A stretch of DNA of 64,000 bases from an uncultured Lachnospiraceae bacterium (lineage in GTDB: Bacteria; Bacillota; Clostridia; Lachnospirales; Lachnospiraceae), in contig CAJUKV010000016.1 in assembly GCA_910587305.1 (NCBI GenBank), positions 1-64,000 on the forward strand, read 5' to 3'. A program made the position numbers and the translations under genes. Shown one piece after another: positions 1 through 8,760 of the stretch; the stretch's first letter is position 1; each line of letters starts with the position of its first letter. The notes beneath the pieces were generated by a model. That model was not told where the DNA came from, ran no database searches, and saw only the letters and a program-made list of their open reading frames with translations.

Positions 1-230
1 CCCTTTTCCATAGCTGACAGGATTTACAGCGGTGTACCTTGAAAATTGAATATACAATAACCTCACAGGACGTGAGAAACTGTGGAGCTACGCAGCAGAT
101 ACGCTATGACTGTCTGTTCCGGTAAGGAATTGAAAGTGAAGAAGCATCTGATGATGTTGAAGCAAAGGCACGAGCGAAAAAATATCAGTGTTGGAGTAGA
201 AAACTTCCTATACAGGAAGAGGGGATTCTA

Positions 231-416
231 TTGGCGAAGAAACAGTTTCGTGATAATGATACTTCTGGCGAAAGTCAGTCACATAGAAAAGATGATGGTG
301 CAAGTCCAATGTGGGCAGGTTTCCCGCCTGTCACCTGTGAGGATATTTTTAATATGTTTATCAATGAAAGTTTATCTTACAGACGAATTTTCATTGATAA
401 ACATATCAAAAAATAA
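231..416 (+). CDS. Small hypothetical protein of the element (61 aa, TTG start)
   Basis: I do not recognise this short polar protein. A TTG codon at 231 is preceded at a suitable distance by the purine-rich GGAAGAGGGG (215-224), which is the main support for translation. It lies just upstream of the DUF6870-like gene and the first recombinase trio. Its last codons overlap a perfect 18-bp inverted repeat (352-406), so the reading frame could be incidental to that structure. The stretch before it (1-230) has no convincing gene. Confidence 0.3.
   Translation: MAKKQFRDNDTSGESQSHRKDDGASPMWAGFPPVTCEDIFNMFINESLSYRRIFIDKHIKK
352..406. repeat. Perfect 18-bp inverted repeat with 19-nt loop
   Basis: The arm 352-369 (ATATGTTTATCAATGAAA) is exactly complementary to 389-406. 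The palindrome is AT-rich and is followed by CAAAAAATAATG, so it does not resemble a strong rho-independent terminator. It lies upstream of the DUF6870-like gene and the serine recombinases, where an operator, an attenuator or a recombinase-binding site would be plausible. The role is inference. Confidence 0.6.
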
Positions 417-500
417 TGATTTGGCGTGGGACATGATACATATAGGACAAGCAGATGTCAATATAATGGAATGTGGAAAAGTGAAAGAGGTGTATGTATA

Positions 501-752
501 TTGAGCATAGAAGAAATGAAAAATGTGGATGTAAGGACAGTAAAAAGGGAGGAACTTGCAGATATAAGAGAAGTGGAAGTAAATAAAAGGAAAAGCCGGG
601 AAGGACAGATTAAGGACTATCTCGAACAGATTAAGAATCCTTACTGTTATAGATATGGGGAATATGTTGTTAAGATTGGCTTTGAGGATACAACAGTGAC
701 ACTTACGGATCGGCTGCAGGAGCTGATATTAAAAACTGCCAGTGCAATGTGA
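501..752 (+). CDS. DUF6870-like small protein upstream of recombinase trio 1
   Basis: This protein of about 83 aa resembles the small DUF6870-type proteins found next to recombinases in Clostridial integrative elements; its function is unknown. The core has a DIRTV/REELADIREV block and an IKNPYCYR motif near the C-terminus. The same pattern (ESLVDIRDV, VKNPYCFQ) is present in the gene at 22268, which also sits directly before a recombinase trio. The frame is open back to 426, but a TTG at 501 with AGAGG upstream, or the ATG at 516, are the likeliest starts. The conserved position suggests a regulator or excision accessory protein, which is inference. Confidence 0.6.
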   Translation: MSIEEMKNVDVRTVKREELADIREVEVNKRKSREGQIKDYLEQIKNPYCYRYGEYVVKIGFEDTTVTLTDRLQELILKTASAM

Positions 753-784
753 AACTTTCACAAGTGAAATTGCGTATTTCTTCA

Positions 785-814
785 TTGGACAAAAGCGGGA
801 ATCTGTGCTAAACT
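785..814 (+). promoter_or_regulatory. Candidate promoter for recombinase trio 1
   Basis: TTGGAC (785-790) and TAAACT (809-814) are separated by 18 nt. They lie in the 137-bp gap between the DUF6870-like gene and the first recombinase, whose start at 890 has AGGAGG upstream. The match to the sigma-A consensus is only moderate. Confidence 0.35.
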
Positions 815-889
815 ATATTCAGGACTAAATTCATATGTGGAACCCTGATTTTATGGTTTGTCAGCACTATAAAATTAGGAGGAAGCGGT

Positions 890-2584
890 ATGGGTGAATA
901 CATTTCATACATATCTTATTTGGCTGCTGTGTACCTGCGTCTGTCAAAAGAAGATGAAGATTTGCGGGAGAGCAAGGACAAGAAAGAAAGCAACAGCATC
1001 GCCAATCAAAAGGCATTGATATTAAAAGCAATAGAATCTATGCCAAATGTTACCCTTTATGACATTTATATAGATGATGGATTTACAGGACTTAATTTTG
1101 AACGTCCAAGTTTTCAGCGTATGTGCCAGGATATTTACGATGGTAAGGTGAATATGGTCATTGTTAAGGACTTGTCAAGGTTAGGACGTGATTACATTGA
1201 TTCTGGACGCTATGTGAAAAAAATTTTCCCGTCCTATCATGTCCGGTTTGTATCTGTACTGGATCATTTTGACAGCCTGACAGCTACGCAAAGCGATGTA
1301 AATCTGCTGATTCCGGTCAAAAATTTTGTAAATGATAATTATAGCCGGGATATATCTGGCAAAGTGAGAAGTCATCAGGAGGTTATGCGTGAAAGCGGGC
1401 TGTATATCGGCGCTCATGTTGCATACGGCTATAAAAAACTGGAAACGGACAGGAATAAAATCATACCAGATGAATATGCGGCTGATATTGTACGCAAGAT
1501 TTTCGACTGGAAGTTGAAAGGTATGAGTTCGGCGGCAATCGCTGAAAAACTCAATGAACTTGGTGTAGCAGCGCCTTCCGAGTACAAAAGACAACTTGGG
1601 GGAAATTATAAATGCGGTTTTCAGAAAAATGCAAAAGCAAAATGGTCGGCGGTATCTATTAACCGCATATTAAAGAACAAGATTTATATAGGTGTGCTTG
1701 AACAGGGAAAACGTGAAAAAGTCAATTATAAGCTGAATAAGGTTATAGAAAAGCCGGAAACAGAGTGGGCGGTAAAAGAAAATACCCATGAAGCGATTAT
1801 CAGTAAGGCGGATTTTGAAAATGTGGCAAAACTCTTAAATCTTGACACCCGTAAATCTCCGGATGAAGAAACTTTGTTCATGCTGTCCGGTTTGATGTTC
1901 TGTGGGGAATGTGGCAGGAGTATGGTCAGACGTTGTAACCGTTATAAAGCGAAACAGAACATATACTATATATGTGCCACTTATAATAAAGGAAAAGGGT
2001 GCAGCCGCCACAGCATAAACCAGTCAGTGGTAGAAGATATACTGCTGGATGCAATCAAAAGGCATATTGAACACGTTGCCAAACTGGATGAACTTTTGAC
2101 TTTAATGAAAGAGAATGAAGCCTGTTATGATGATGTGGTGGCGAATGACCGGGAAATCCTTGCTAAGTATCAAGAGTTGGAACAGTGTAAGAAGGTGGAA
2201 ATGGCTTTGCACAGAGATCTGGCGGCAGGGATTATTTCCATAGATGAATATGAGCAGTTTAAAGAAAATTTTGCTCGTAAGTCCGCAGAGATAGAGGAAA
2301 CAATCAGAAAATTGCAGGCGGAGATAGAAACAGTTTTTAAAGAAGGACTGTTTGCGAATGAATGGATTGATACATTTACGAAAAAAGGAAATATCACATC
2401 GTTAGATAGAAGTATCGTTCTGTCATTAGTGGAGAAAATTACTGTTTATGAAGAAAACAGAATTGAGATCACCTTTAAGTATCAGGATGAATACGAAACC
2501 TTATGTAAAATTACAAGTAGTATTGCCTGCAATCCTACTGGGCACATTCCGGCATCTATGAAGGGGGTGGGCATCAATGGCTAG
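890..2584 (+). CDS. Large serine recombinase, trio 1 member 1
   Basis: A site-specific recombinase of the large serine (TnpX/TndX-like) class, 564 aa. It should cut and rejoin element ends through a phosphoserine-DNA intermediate. The N-terminal resolvase domain carries the catalytic serine in YLRLS (Ser19) and the arginine-bearing VKDLSRLGRDY. The recombinase domain follows, then a zinc ribbon starting CGECGRS and a charged coiled-coil region rich in Glu and Lys. ATG 890 has AGGAGG upstream. The stop overlaps the start of the next recombinase by 8 nt, so the three genes are probably translated together. All catalytic motifs appear intact. It is most like the first member of the second trio (22692). 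Confidence 0.93.
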   Translation: MGEYISYISYLAAVYLRLSKEDEDLRESKDKKESNSIANQKALILKAIESMPNVTLYDIYIDDGFTGLNFERPSFQRMCQDIYDGKVNMVIVKDLSRLGRDYIDSGRYVKKIFPSYHVRFVSVLDHFDSLTATQSDVNLLIPVKNFVNDNYSRDISGKVRSHQEVMRESGLYIGAHVAYGYKKLETDRNKIIPDEYAADIVRKIFDWKLKGMSSAAIAEKLNELGVAAPSEYKRQLGGNYKCGFQKNAKAKWSAVSINRILKNKIYIGVLEQGKREKVNYKLNKVIEKPETEWAVKENTHEAIISKADFENVAKLLNLDTRKSPDEETLFMLSGLMFCGECGRSMVRRCNRYKAKQNIYYICATYNKGKGCSRHSINQSVVEDILLDAIKRHIEHVAKLDELLTLMKENEACYDDVVANDREILAKYQELEQCKKVEMALHRDLAAGIISIDEYEQFKENFARKSAEIEETIRKLQAEIETVFKEGLFANEWIDTFTKKGNITSLDRSIVLSLVEKITVYEENRIEITFKYQDEYETLCKITSSIACNPTGHIPASMKGVGING

Positions 2585-4259
2585 GACAGCGGACAGGTAT
2601 AGAAAGAACTATGTTAAAACAAAGAAAACTGACAAAGTATATCAGGTTGGAGATTATTTAAGGCTATCGGTGGACAGTGACTATACAGGGAGCGACTCCT
2701 TAGAAAATCAAAGAAAGCTGGCACAGGAATATATAAGTAGACGTCCTGACCTGAATATAGTAAGAGAATATGTTGATGATGGGAAAACAGGAACAGATTT
2801 TTCACGTCCGGCATTTAGCCGGATGATAGCAGATATGAAAGCAGGAATCATTGACTGTGTGATTGTCAAGGATTTATCCCGGTTTGGAAGGGAGTACATA
2901 GAAGCCGGCAATTATATTGAGAAGGTATTTCCGTTCTTAGGTGTGCGCTTTATATCCATTGTTGACAGGTATGATAGTGCTGATGCAGATTGCAGCAGAG
3001 AACTTTTGCTTATTTCTCTTAAAAACCTTATGCATGAGATGTATGCAAGGGATATTTCCAAGAAAGTAGGAAGCACCTTTCGGACGAAACAGGAAAAAGG
3101 GATGTTCTATCGCAGTGCTACGATTCCTTATGGATATAAGATGAATGGAAGTGGTACGAATTATATGATCTGTGAGCAGACAGCTCCGATTGTACGGGAG
3201 ATATTTAAACAGTGCGGCGAGGGGATTTCTAATTATGCAATAAGCCGATGGCTGTATGATAACCATGTTTATACACCACAGCAATATGCTTTGACAGGCA
3301 GTGTATATAGGAAGCCGGAAGAAGAGCTGAAAATATGGCATTGTTCTACAATTAAGCGGCTTCTGGAAAACCCTGTTTATATCGGAAGGGTTATAAGACA
3401 TCAATCAGAGCAGAGCTTTTTTGCGGGGAAAAAGGCAAGTCCAGTACCGGAACAGGAGCAGATTGTTATTGAGAATAACCATGAACCGATTATTGAAAAG
3501 TCGATGTTTGAGATTGTCCAGAAGATACTAAGTCAGACAAAGGATAAAAAAACCGAATCTGCCTGTGAACGCCAAACGGTTGTATTTGAGAGAAATATAT
3601 TTCAAGGGAAGCTGTTCTGCGGCTCTTGTAAGGCAAATATGGTCAGGGTAGGCGCTTATCGCTCTGTCAATGGGGTAAAGGAGCAATACAAGATTTTTAA
3701 GTGCAGTACTCATAGAAATCACTGCGATTTATGTGATACAAGGTGGATTGCAGAGGACTTGCTGTGTGATATTCTGTATGGCACGATACGCAGGCATTTG
3801 AGTTTGATAAAAGGGATAAAGAAAAAGATAGAAAAAGATATTCGTTATTCCTTTGAAGAAAATCTGAAACAGACAGAATGGAAAAGACAAAAGATTGTGA
3901 GTACAAAGAACCTATTGGAGCAAGAGTATATGCAGAAATATTCAGATTATGCGGAAGGAAGTATCTCACAGGCGGCATTTCTGCAATATAAAAGTACCTA
4001 TCATGAGAAAATAGAACTATGCGGGAAACAGGAGAATGTTTGTGCTAAAGAGGTAAAAGGGATAAAGAAGTGTCAGGCGGCTTTGCAAAAACTATTGTCG
4101 GACTGGCTTTGCTTTCAGAATACAAGGAAATTGACGGAAACAATGGTAGAAATCTGTGTTGACAGAATAGAGCTTTTTACTGATAACCGGGTGGAAATAA
4201 AGTTAAGGTATCAGGATTGCTTTTCGGTTCTTGATAGTTGGATGCAAAAGGAGGTGTGA
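2577..4259 (+). CDS. Large serine recombinase, trio 1 member 2
   Basis: This is the second of three tandem large serine recombinases (560 aa). It starts within the last 8 nt of the first gene and uses GAAGGGGGTGGG as ribosome site. The catalytic serine is Ser31 in YLRLS, followed by DSLENQR and VKDLSRFGREY, the expected active-site blocks. A recombinase domain, a Cys pair (CGSC) of the zinc ribbon with further cysteines, and a long coiled-coil tail come after. Compared with its neighbours the N-terminus has about 18 extra basic residues, as also in member 2 of the second trio (24337). That shared feature argues that the two trios are orthologous as sets. Confidence 0.92.
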   Translation: MARTADRYRKNYVKTKKTDKVYQVGDYLRLSVDSDYTGSDSLENQRKLAQEYISRRPDLNIVREYVDDGKTGTDFSRPAFSRMIADMKAGIIDCVIVKDLSRFGREYIEAGNYIEKVFPFLGVRFISIVDRYDSADADCSRELLLISLKNLMHEMYARDISKKVGSTFRTKQEKGMFYRSATIPYGYKMNGSGTNYMICEQTAPIVREIFKQCGEGISNYAISRWLYDNHVYTPQQYALTGSVYRKPEEELKIWHCSTIKRLLENPVYIGRVIRHQSEQSFFAGKKASPVPEQEQIVIENNHEPIIEKSMFEIVQKILSQTKDKKTESACERQTVVFERNIFQGKLFCGSCKANMVRVGAYRSVNGVKEQYKIFKCSTHRNHCDLCDTRWIAEDLLCDILYGTIRRHLSLIKGIKKKIEKDIRYSFEENLKQTEWKRQKIVSTKNLLEQEYMQKYSDYAEGSISQAAFLQYKSTYHEKIELCGKQENVCAKEVKGIKKCQAALQKLLSDWLCFQNTRKLTETMVEICVDRIELFTDNRVEIKLRYQDCFSVLDSWMQKEV

Positions 4260-4263
4260 TTTT

Positions 4264-5892
4264 ATGCTGTTTATGATTCTGGCACTGTATTTAAGGCTGT
4301 CAAAAGAAGATGGTGATATGGTTGATGAAAGCAATAGTATCACAAATCAAAGGCTCATTCTACGCAAGTTTGTGGAGCAAAAACCGGAATTTGCGGGTTT
4401 TGAGATAAAGGAATACATAGATGACGGATTCAGCGGTAAAAATTTTGAAAGACCGGGGGTTCAGGAACTATTGGAAGATGTAAAATCCGGTAAAGTGTCC
4501 ATTATCATTGTGAAGGACTTCTCACGCTTTGGAAGAAACCATATTGAAGTCGGTAATTACATTGAAAAGATATTTCCATTATTGGATGTTCGATTTATCG
4601 CTGTCAATAACAGCTTTGACAGCAAAGACTATAAAGGAACGACACCAGATATGGATGTTGCGTTTGAGAATCTGATGTATGATTATTTTAGCGAAGAAAA
4701 CTCTGTTAAAATTAAAAATGACCTGATGGGAAGGCGTAAGAGAGGAAAATACCTTGCTACATTTGCGGCGTTTGGTTATAAAAAATCGCCTACTGACCAT
4801 AACCGTATAGTAATAGATGAGGAAGCGGCGGCTATTGTACGCATGATTTTTGAGAAGTATGCAGAATGTGGAATTAAGGCGGAGGTGGCGAGGTATTTAA
4901 ACCAGAAAGATATTCCTACGCCACAAATCTATGCAGTGAAAAGCGGCAGCACCTACCAATGGAAATATCAGGGCGAAAAAAAGGTGTGGAATGGCTCTAT
5001 CATAGGAAGAATTTTGAAAAATGAGATATATGTGGGAAATACAGTTTTTCACAAAAAGGAAACTATTGAGGTCGGTTCAAGAAGAACGAAATGCCTGTCG
5101 AAAGATGAATGGGAAGTCTGCGAAGGCACACATGAACCAATCATATCAAAGGAATTATTTGAATATGTGAACAGCATGGATGCCCGGACAAGCAGCATAA
5201 AAAAACTGGCAGATCGAGAAAATTTAGATAAGACGGTATATTGTGAGGGAGAAAAGAGAAAAAGGGGAAGTGCGGATTCGCCTGTTAAGGGATTGGTAAA
5301 GTGCGGTGGATGCAGACACAATATGCAGCGTCGAAGCAGATTAAATGCGTCTTATTATTGCAGATATTACTATGAAACGAAGCAGGAGGGATGTTGCCCG
5401 GAGAATGTCAAGGAAACGGAACTCATAGCAGTTGTTTTGTCAGCAATCAGGAATCAGGCAATGCTGGCAGGGGAAATGGGAAGGTTACAGGATTTATATA
5501 ACAATCAGTTCCAGGAGCGTGTCAAGGCGGATCAGGAGCAAAAGGAGCAGCTTCAGGAACAGATTCAAAAACTTACAGATAGCAATTTTTCACTGTATGA
5601 AAGCTATGCAAAAGGTGAGATTGATGCTGACTGTTTTTTACAGAAAAAAGAAAATAACAATAAGCAGATAGAAATATATGAAGCAGAACTTAGGGCTTGC
5701 CATTCAAAAGAAACAGCAGTACCGGATGAAAAGTCTGATTTGTTAAACTTGTTAAAAGGAAAAGAAAATCTAACAGACCTTACAAAAGAGGTTGTCAGAC
5801 AGCTTGTAGATGCGGTTTATGTATATGGCGGCAACCGGGTTGAGGTTGTCTTTAAGTTTCAGGACAAAAGCGTGGAAACATTGAAAAATTAA
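4264..5892 (+). CDS. Large serine recombinase, trio 1 member 3
   Basis: Third tandem large serine recombinase, 542 aa from the ATG at 4264, which has AGGAGGTG 9 nt upstream. The frame is open back to a TTG at 4231, but that start would overlap the previous gene more and lacks a ribosome site. Ser13 in YLRLS is the presumed nucleophile. VKDFSRFGRNH, a recombinase domain, a CGGC zinc-ribbon pair and a glutamine-rich coiled coil follow. Like member 3 of the other trio it has the IEVGNYIEKIFP block. Three different recombinases in one operon suggest that hetero-oligomers or several are needed for integration and excision. Only the sequence family is certain. Confidence 0.92.
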   Translation: MLFMILALYLRLSKEDGDMVDESNSITNQRLILRKFVEQKPEFAGFEIKEYIDDGFSGKNFERPGVQELLEDVKSGKVSIIIVKDFSRFGRNHIEVGNYIEKIFPLLDVRFIAVNNSFDSKDYKGTTPDMDVAFENLMYDYFSEENSVKIKNDLMGRRKRGKYLATFAAFGYKKSPTDHNRIVIDEEAAAIVRMIFEKYAECGIKAEVARYLNQKDIPTPQIYAVKSGSTYQWKYQGEKKVWNGSIIGRILKNEIYVGNTVFHKKETIEVGSRRTKCLSKDEWEVCEGTHEPIISKELFEYVNSMDARTSSIKKLADRENLDKTVYCEGEKRKRGSADSPVKGLVKCGGCRHNMQRRSRLNASYYCRYYYETKQEGCCPENVKETELIAVVLSAIRNQAMLAGEMGRLQDLYNNQFQERVKADQEQKEQLQEQIQKLTDSNFSLYESYAKGEIDADCFLQKKENNNKQIEIYEAELRACHSKETAVPDEKSDLLNLLKGKENLTDLTKEVVRQLVDAVYVYGGNRVEVVFKFQDKSVETLKN

Positions 5893-5928
5893 GGTTTTTA
5901 TGATATTATAAGGACAGGAGAATAGGAT

Positions 5929-6723
5929 ATGACAAATGAGCAGAAAAGGGAAGAGAAACAGAAGCTGCTTTTAGAACGCTTACAGGAAATGAGTTATTTT
6001 GATGACGAATTTATGACAAAATGTCTGGAAGATTATCCCAAAGGGGTAGAACTGATGCTGCGCATTATTATGAATGATGCAAAGTTAGTTGTAAAAGAAG
6101 CACAGGTACAGGCGGTAATAAAGAACCTGCAAGGGCGTTCTATCAGAATGGATGTTAAGACAAATGATGTGTCAAAGAAACAGTACGATGTAGAACTGCA
6201 ACGAGCCGACAGTGGGGCAAAGCCGAAACGTGCGAGATATAACAGCAGTTTAATGGATGCAAATTCCATTCTTCCGGGAGATGATACGGAAATGCTGGCG
6301 GAAACGTATGTGGTATTTATTACAGAGAATGATGTGCTTGAAGGTAATCTCCCGATTTATCATATTGACAGGACAATTCAAGAAACAGGGGCGTTGTTTA
6401 ATGATAAAGCACATATTATATATGTAAACGGAGAGATTAAAGATGATACACCATTAGGGCGGTTGATGCACGATTTAAGCTGTGCTGATCCAGACGATAT
6501 GAATTATAAGGAATTAGCAGACCGGGCAAGATATTTCAAGAAAGATGAGGAAGGACGAAAAATTATGAGTAAAATCATGGAGCAGCTTTTAAATGAAGAA
6601 AAAATTGAAGCAGCAAAGCGTATGCTGGAAAGAGGAAAAATGACAAAAGAGGAAATTGCAGAGGATTTAGATTTGCCATTGAGTGTAGTGGAAAGACTTG
6701 AGAATGATTTACAACTGGCATAA
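5929..6723 (+). CDS. Rpn-family PD-(D/E)XK nuclease (putative transposase family)
   Basis: A 264-aa protein of the Rpn/PDDEXK_2 family, nucleases that promote RecA-independent recombination in E. coli and are often annotated as transposases. The nuclease core is seen in RMDVKTND followed by YDVELQ, giving the spaced Asp and ExQ of a PD-(D/E)XK fold. The C-terminus (KMTKEEIAEDLDLPLSVVERL) looks like a small helix-turn-helix. ATG 5929 is preceded by GGACAGGAGAATAGG. It starts 36 nt after recombinase member 3 and may share its transcript. A hairpin terminator follows directly. Function in DNA mobility is inferred from the family. Confidence 0.8.
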   Translation: MTNEQKREEKQKLLLERLQEMSYFDDEFMTKCLEDYPKGVELMLRIIMNDAKLVVKEAQVQAVIKNLQGRSIRMDVKTNDVSKKQYDVELQRADSGAKPKRARYNSSLMDANSILPGDDTEMLAETYVVFITENDVLEGNLPIYHIDRTIQETGALFNDKAHIIYVNGEIKDDTPLGRLMHDLSCADPDDMNYKELADRARYFKKDEEGRKIMSKIMEQLLNEEKIEAAKRMLERGKMTKEEIAEDLDLPLSVVERLENDLQLA

Positions 6724-6744
6724 TGAATTTTGCGGTGGATTGTG

Positions 6745-6780
6745 AAAGCAGGAACTCATGAAACGGAGAAATCCTGCTTT
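6745..6780 (+). terminator. Rho-independent terminator after the Rpn gene
   Basis: AAAGCAGGA (6745-6753) pairs exactly with TCCTGCTTT (6772-6780), and a moderately T-rich run follows. The short frame beginning at 6758 starts inside the loop, which argues against it being a gene. The 300 bases from here to 7080 hold no convincing gene. Confidence 0.65.
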
Positions 6781-6859
6781 TATTATATTGATTTTCTTGT
6801 TTTGGTATTATTCAACAATAAGAGAAAGGAAAAAACCATTATTACAAGATGTTTTTCAC

Positions 6860-6886
6860 AAAGTTCGTGTCACTAACTTGACACAA
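6860..6886. repeat. 27-bp direct repeat, left copy (copy A)
   Basis: This stretch containing GTGTCACTAACTTGACACAA matches 33764-33790 at 25 of 27 positions in the same orientation. It contains a short palindrome, GTGTCA-N6-TGACAC. The 12-bp core CTAACTTGACAC also recurs at 31152. It could be a remnant of an insertion boundary or a dispersed repeat. Confidence 0.55.
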
Positions 6887-7080
6887 GGGGGATTGAAGGC
6901 GATGGAGGAGCTGGCGAAGCTAGAGGAAGAGAGAGGGAATCCGGCTTATCTGAGTGATGGGAAAGAAGCGGGTGGAAAACGGGAGCGTATTGCAAGCAAT
7001 GAGATGTGTACGTTTTTGATATTGAATATTTCATCATTGCAGCTGATACCGGTAAATATGATTGCTTATGAATGATTTAT

Positions 7081-7133
7081 AATAGGACTAAATAAAGAAC
7101 CTTTTAACTATGAAGGCTTTATCTAGTCCTATT
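7081..7133. terminator. Strong hairpin terminator, probably bidirectional
   Basis: AATAGGACTAAATAAAG (7081-7097) pairs with 7117-7133 over 17 bp with one mismatch and is followed by TTTT. It separates recombination module 1 and its Rpn gene from the element backbone that starts at 7397. A second, weaker hairpin (AAAATGGCTGT at 7153-7163 with 7175-7185) lies just beyond. Apart from these, 7134-7396 shows no gene. Confidence 0.75.
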
Positions 7134-7396
7134 TTTTATGCGTGTAATGAGGAAAATGGCTGTCATGCGCATAAACAGTCATTTTGTAAATACCGCATTA
7201 ATGGGGTGGTTTTCCACTCACATATCTGCAGATTTTCTTATATCGTAACGTTACAACATGAATCATAACATAAAAGTGCTGGCACGGAAAGGGGGACAAG
7301 CTGTTTTAAACAGAAATTGTAAAGTAACTACTATCACAAACGATATTGTGGGAACGGTTTGAAAAATAATTGTGATTTTGAAGGGGAGGATATGCT

Positions 7397-7846
7397 ATGG
7401 CATTGAGCACGAATAAAGGAAATAACCATGCAATCACTTTTAAGAATCAAGAACATGAAATGTTTTATATGAACTGTCTGTCAAAGTGCAAGCGGCAGGA
7501 CGTGTACCACAAGGCATTGGTTTATTGCCTTGGAATCAGCGGAGACACAAGGCGGAATGTAGAGCGGATTTTCGATTTCAAAAAAGGGAGCGTTAGGTCG
7601 AAGTGTTTGGAAGAAGGATGGATTACCAGTGGAAGTGCGAAGGTGGTACGCATGGCATTTAATCTTTTCTGCAACGGTACACCAAGCGCATATGCCTTTG
7701 AGGGGGAAGAGAAAATAAAGGAGTGCCGGCGATATACAGTGGAGGATTTATTCTGCTGTGAGTACGCAATATATTTTTGGGAGGCAATCAAGATACGTTA
7801 TCCAGAATATTGCTTTCCGATAGGTTTATCAGCCCGCAGGGCTTGA
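7397..7846 (+). CDS. DUF6075-like element protein
   Basis: A 149-aa protein that I recognise as DUF6075-like, a family of unknown function common in Clostridial integrative elements. Recognisable blocks are YHKALVYCLGIS, TRRNVERIFDF, RMAFNLFCNGTPS and LFCCEYAIYFWEAI. Several cysteines recur, but no metal site can be assigned. The ATG at 7397 follows AAGGGGAGGATATGCT. It opens the rightward backbone block that continues with SymE-like and DUF5348-like genes and the replication initiator. Its constant association with element backbones suggests a maintenance role, but nothing in the sequence proves one. Confidence 0.7.
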   Translation: MALSTNKGNNHAITFKNQEHEMFYMNCLSKCKRQDVYHKALVYCLGISGDTRRNVERIFDFKKGSVRSKCLEEGWITSGSAKVVRMAFNLFCNGTPSAYAFEGEEKIKECRRYTVEDLFCCEYAIYFWEAIKIRYPEYCFPIGLSARRA

Positions 7847-7901
7847 AATCAGATAATATTTTCAGATGAAGTCATATCATATATAGAAGGAGGATATTTG
7901 T

Positions 7902-8159
7902 ATGCAGGCAAAGGAATTAAAGATTTACAAGGGAAGCGGAAGAAACTATGCACCTGTTCCGCAGATTATCATACAGGGGAAATGGCTGAGACCGCTGGGA
8001 TTTTTCGTAGGTGATAAGGTAACGGTCACACAGGAGGGAAACAGGCTGATTGTGGAAAAATGTAAAGACGGGTATGATACGGAGGAAGAGGCTGCCATGG
8101 TGGCGGAACCTGTCTGCAGATATGCAGGACCGTTGGGGAGGTGTGGGAGATGGAGCTGA
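7902..8159 (+). CDS. SymE-family toxin-like protein
   Basis: An 85-aa protein with the SymE/AbrB-like swapped-hairpin pattern. The motif VPQIIIQGKWLRPLGF followed by VGDKVTVTQEGNRLIVEK is typical of SymE toxins, which in E. coli are SOS-induced RNA-cleaving or nucleoid-condensing proteins. AAGGAGGAT lies 6 nt before ATG 7902. Its 3' end overlaps the next gene by 10 nt, so the two are co-translated. No antisense RNA can be assigned by eye. Toxin activity is inferred from family only; in mobile elements such genes may simply be maintenance modules. Confidence 0.7.
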   Translation: MQAKELKIYKGSGRNYAPVPQIIIQGKWLRPLGFFVGDKVTVTQEGNRLIVEKCKDGYDTEEEAAMVAEPVCRYAGPLGRCGRWS

Positions 8160-8584
8160 GCATGGCATTAGTTCAGATGAAAGGGTTGAAATGCCGGATC
8201 GATGATATTTTAAGTGTTACCACTTATGATGAATATGCGGATTTAAGAGGACTGCATGTAGACCATGAAGACAGCGACCAGCTTTTTCAGTTAAAAGAAT
8301 TGCAAGTGATCATGAGAAAGCTGGCCGCCATTGGTGGCAGTATTGAGTACCTTTTCCGTCCGGTTCAGGAGACCAGTATCTTACATAGGAATGAAAACGG
8401 GGAATACAGAACAGAGAAAGGGCATTATTACCATAGCGGGAACCTGATTGAAGTTTTATTACAAGACGGTTCCCATGAAGTTCCCTGCTGGGTACAGACG
8501 AAAGTAGAGTATGACGGGGAAGATTATTATCTTGCCGGATATGAGGAAATCGCTATGGAAGGACTGGAGGTTCGTGTAAGATAA
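8150..8584 (+). CDS. DUF5348-like element protein
   Basis: A 144-aa protein from ATG 8150, whose ribosome site GGGGAGGTG lies inside the SymE-like gene. It resembles DUF5348 proteins carried on Clostridial elements. The N-terminal half is helical (SVTTYDEYADLRGLHVDHED). The C-terminal half looks like a small beta-rich domain, with GHYYHSGNLIEVLL, WVQTKVEYDGEDYYL and a final EGLEVRVR. Function is unknown. Translational coupling with the SymE-like gene suggests they work together, possibly as a toxin with a partner, but that is inference. Confidence 0.6.
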   Translation: MELSMALVQMKGLKCRIDDILSVTTYDEYADLRGLHVDHEDSDQLFQLKELQVIMRKLAAIGGSIEYLFRPVQETSILHRNENGEYRTEKGHYYHSGNLIEVLLQDGSHEVPCWVQTKVEYDGEDYYLAGYEEIAMEGLEVRVR

Positions 8585-8677
8585 AAGGCAATGACAAAAG
8601 TGGGACAAGCTGTCCCAGATTATTTCGAGAAGAAATCTATTAAAACAAGAAATGAAAAAATGGAAGATTGTTCCATA

Positions 8678-8714
8678 CAAAAGCAGAGAAGAACATTTGG
8701 CGTCTCTGCTTTTG
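8678..8714. terminator. 12-bp hairpin between the DUF5348-like and Rep genes
   Basis: CAAAAGCAGAGA (8678-8689) pairs perfectly with TCTCTGCTTTTG (8703-8714). The following bases are only weakly T-rich, so it may act as an attenuator rather than a full terminator. A smaller palindrome, GGGACA-AGC-TGTCCC, lies at about 8602-8616. Confidence 0.5.
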
Positions 8715-8760
8715 TGCTTGGATTAAATAATAAAGACATAGTAAAAATGGAGGAAGAAAG

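Noticed and set aside
82..504. 140-residue frame at the left edge
   Set aside because: It overlaps the small frame at 231 and the 18-bp palindrome, has no ribosome site and no recognisable family; it looks like remnant or non-coding DNA.
6758..7075. 105-residue frame after the Rpn gene
   Set aside because: Its start codon lies in the loop of the Rpn terminator and it has no domain features. It spans one copy of the 27-bp repeat.
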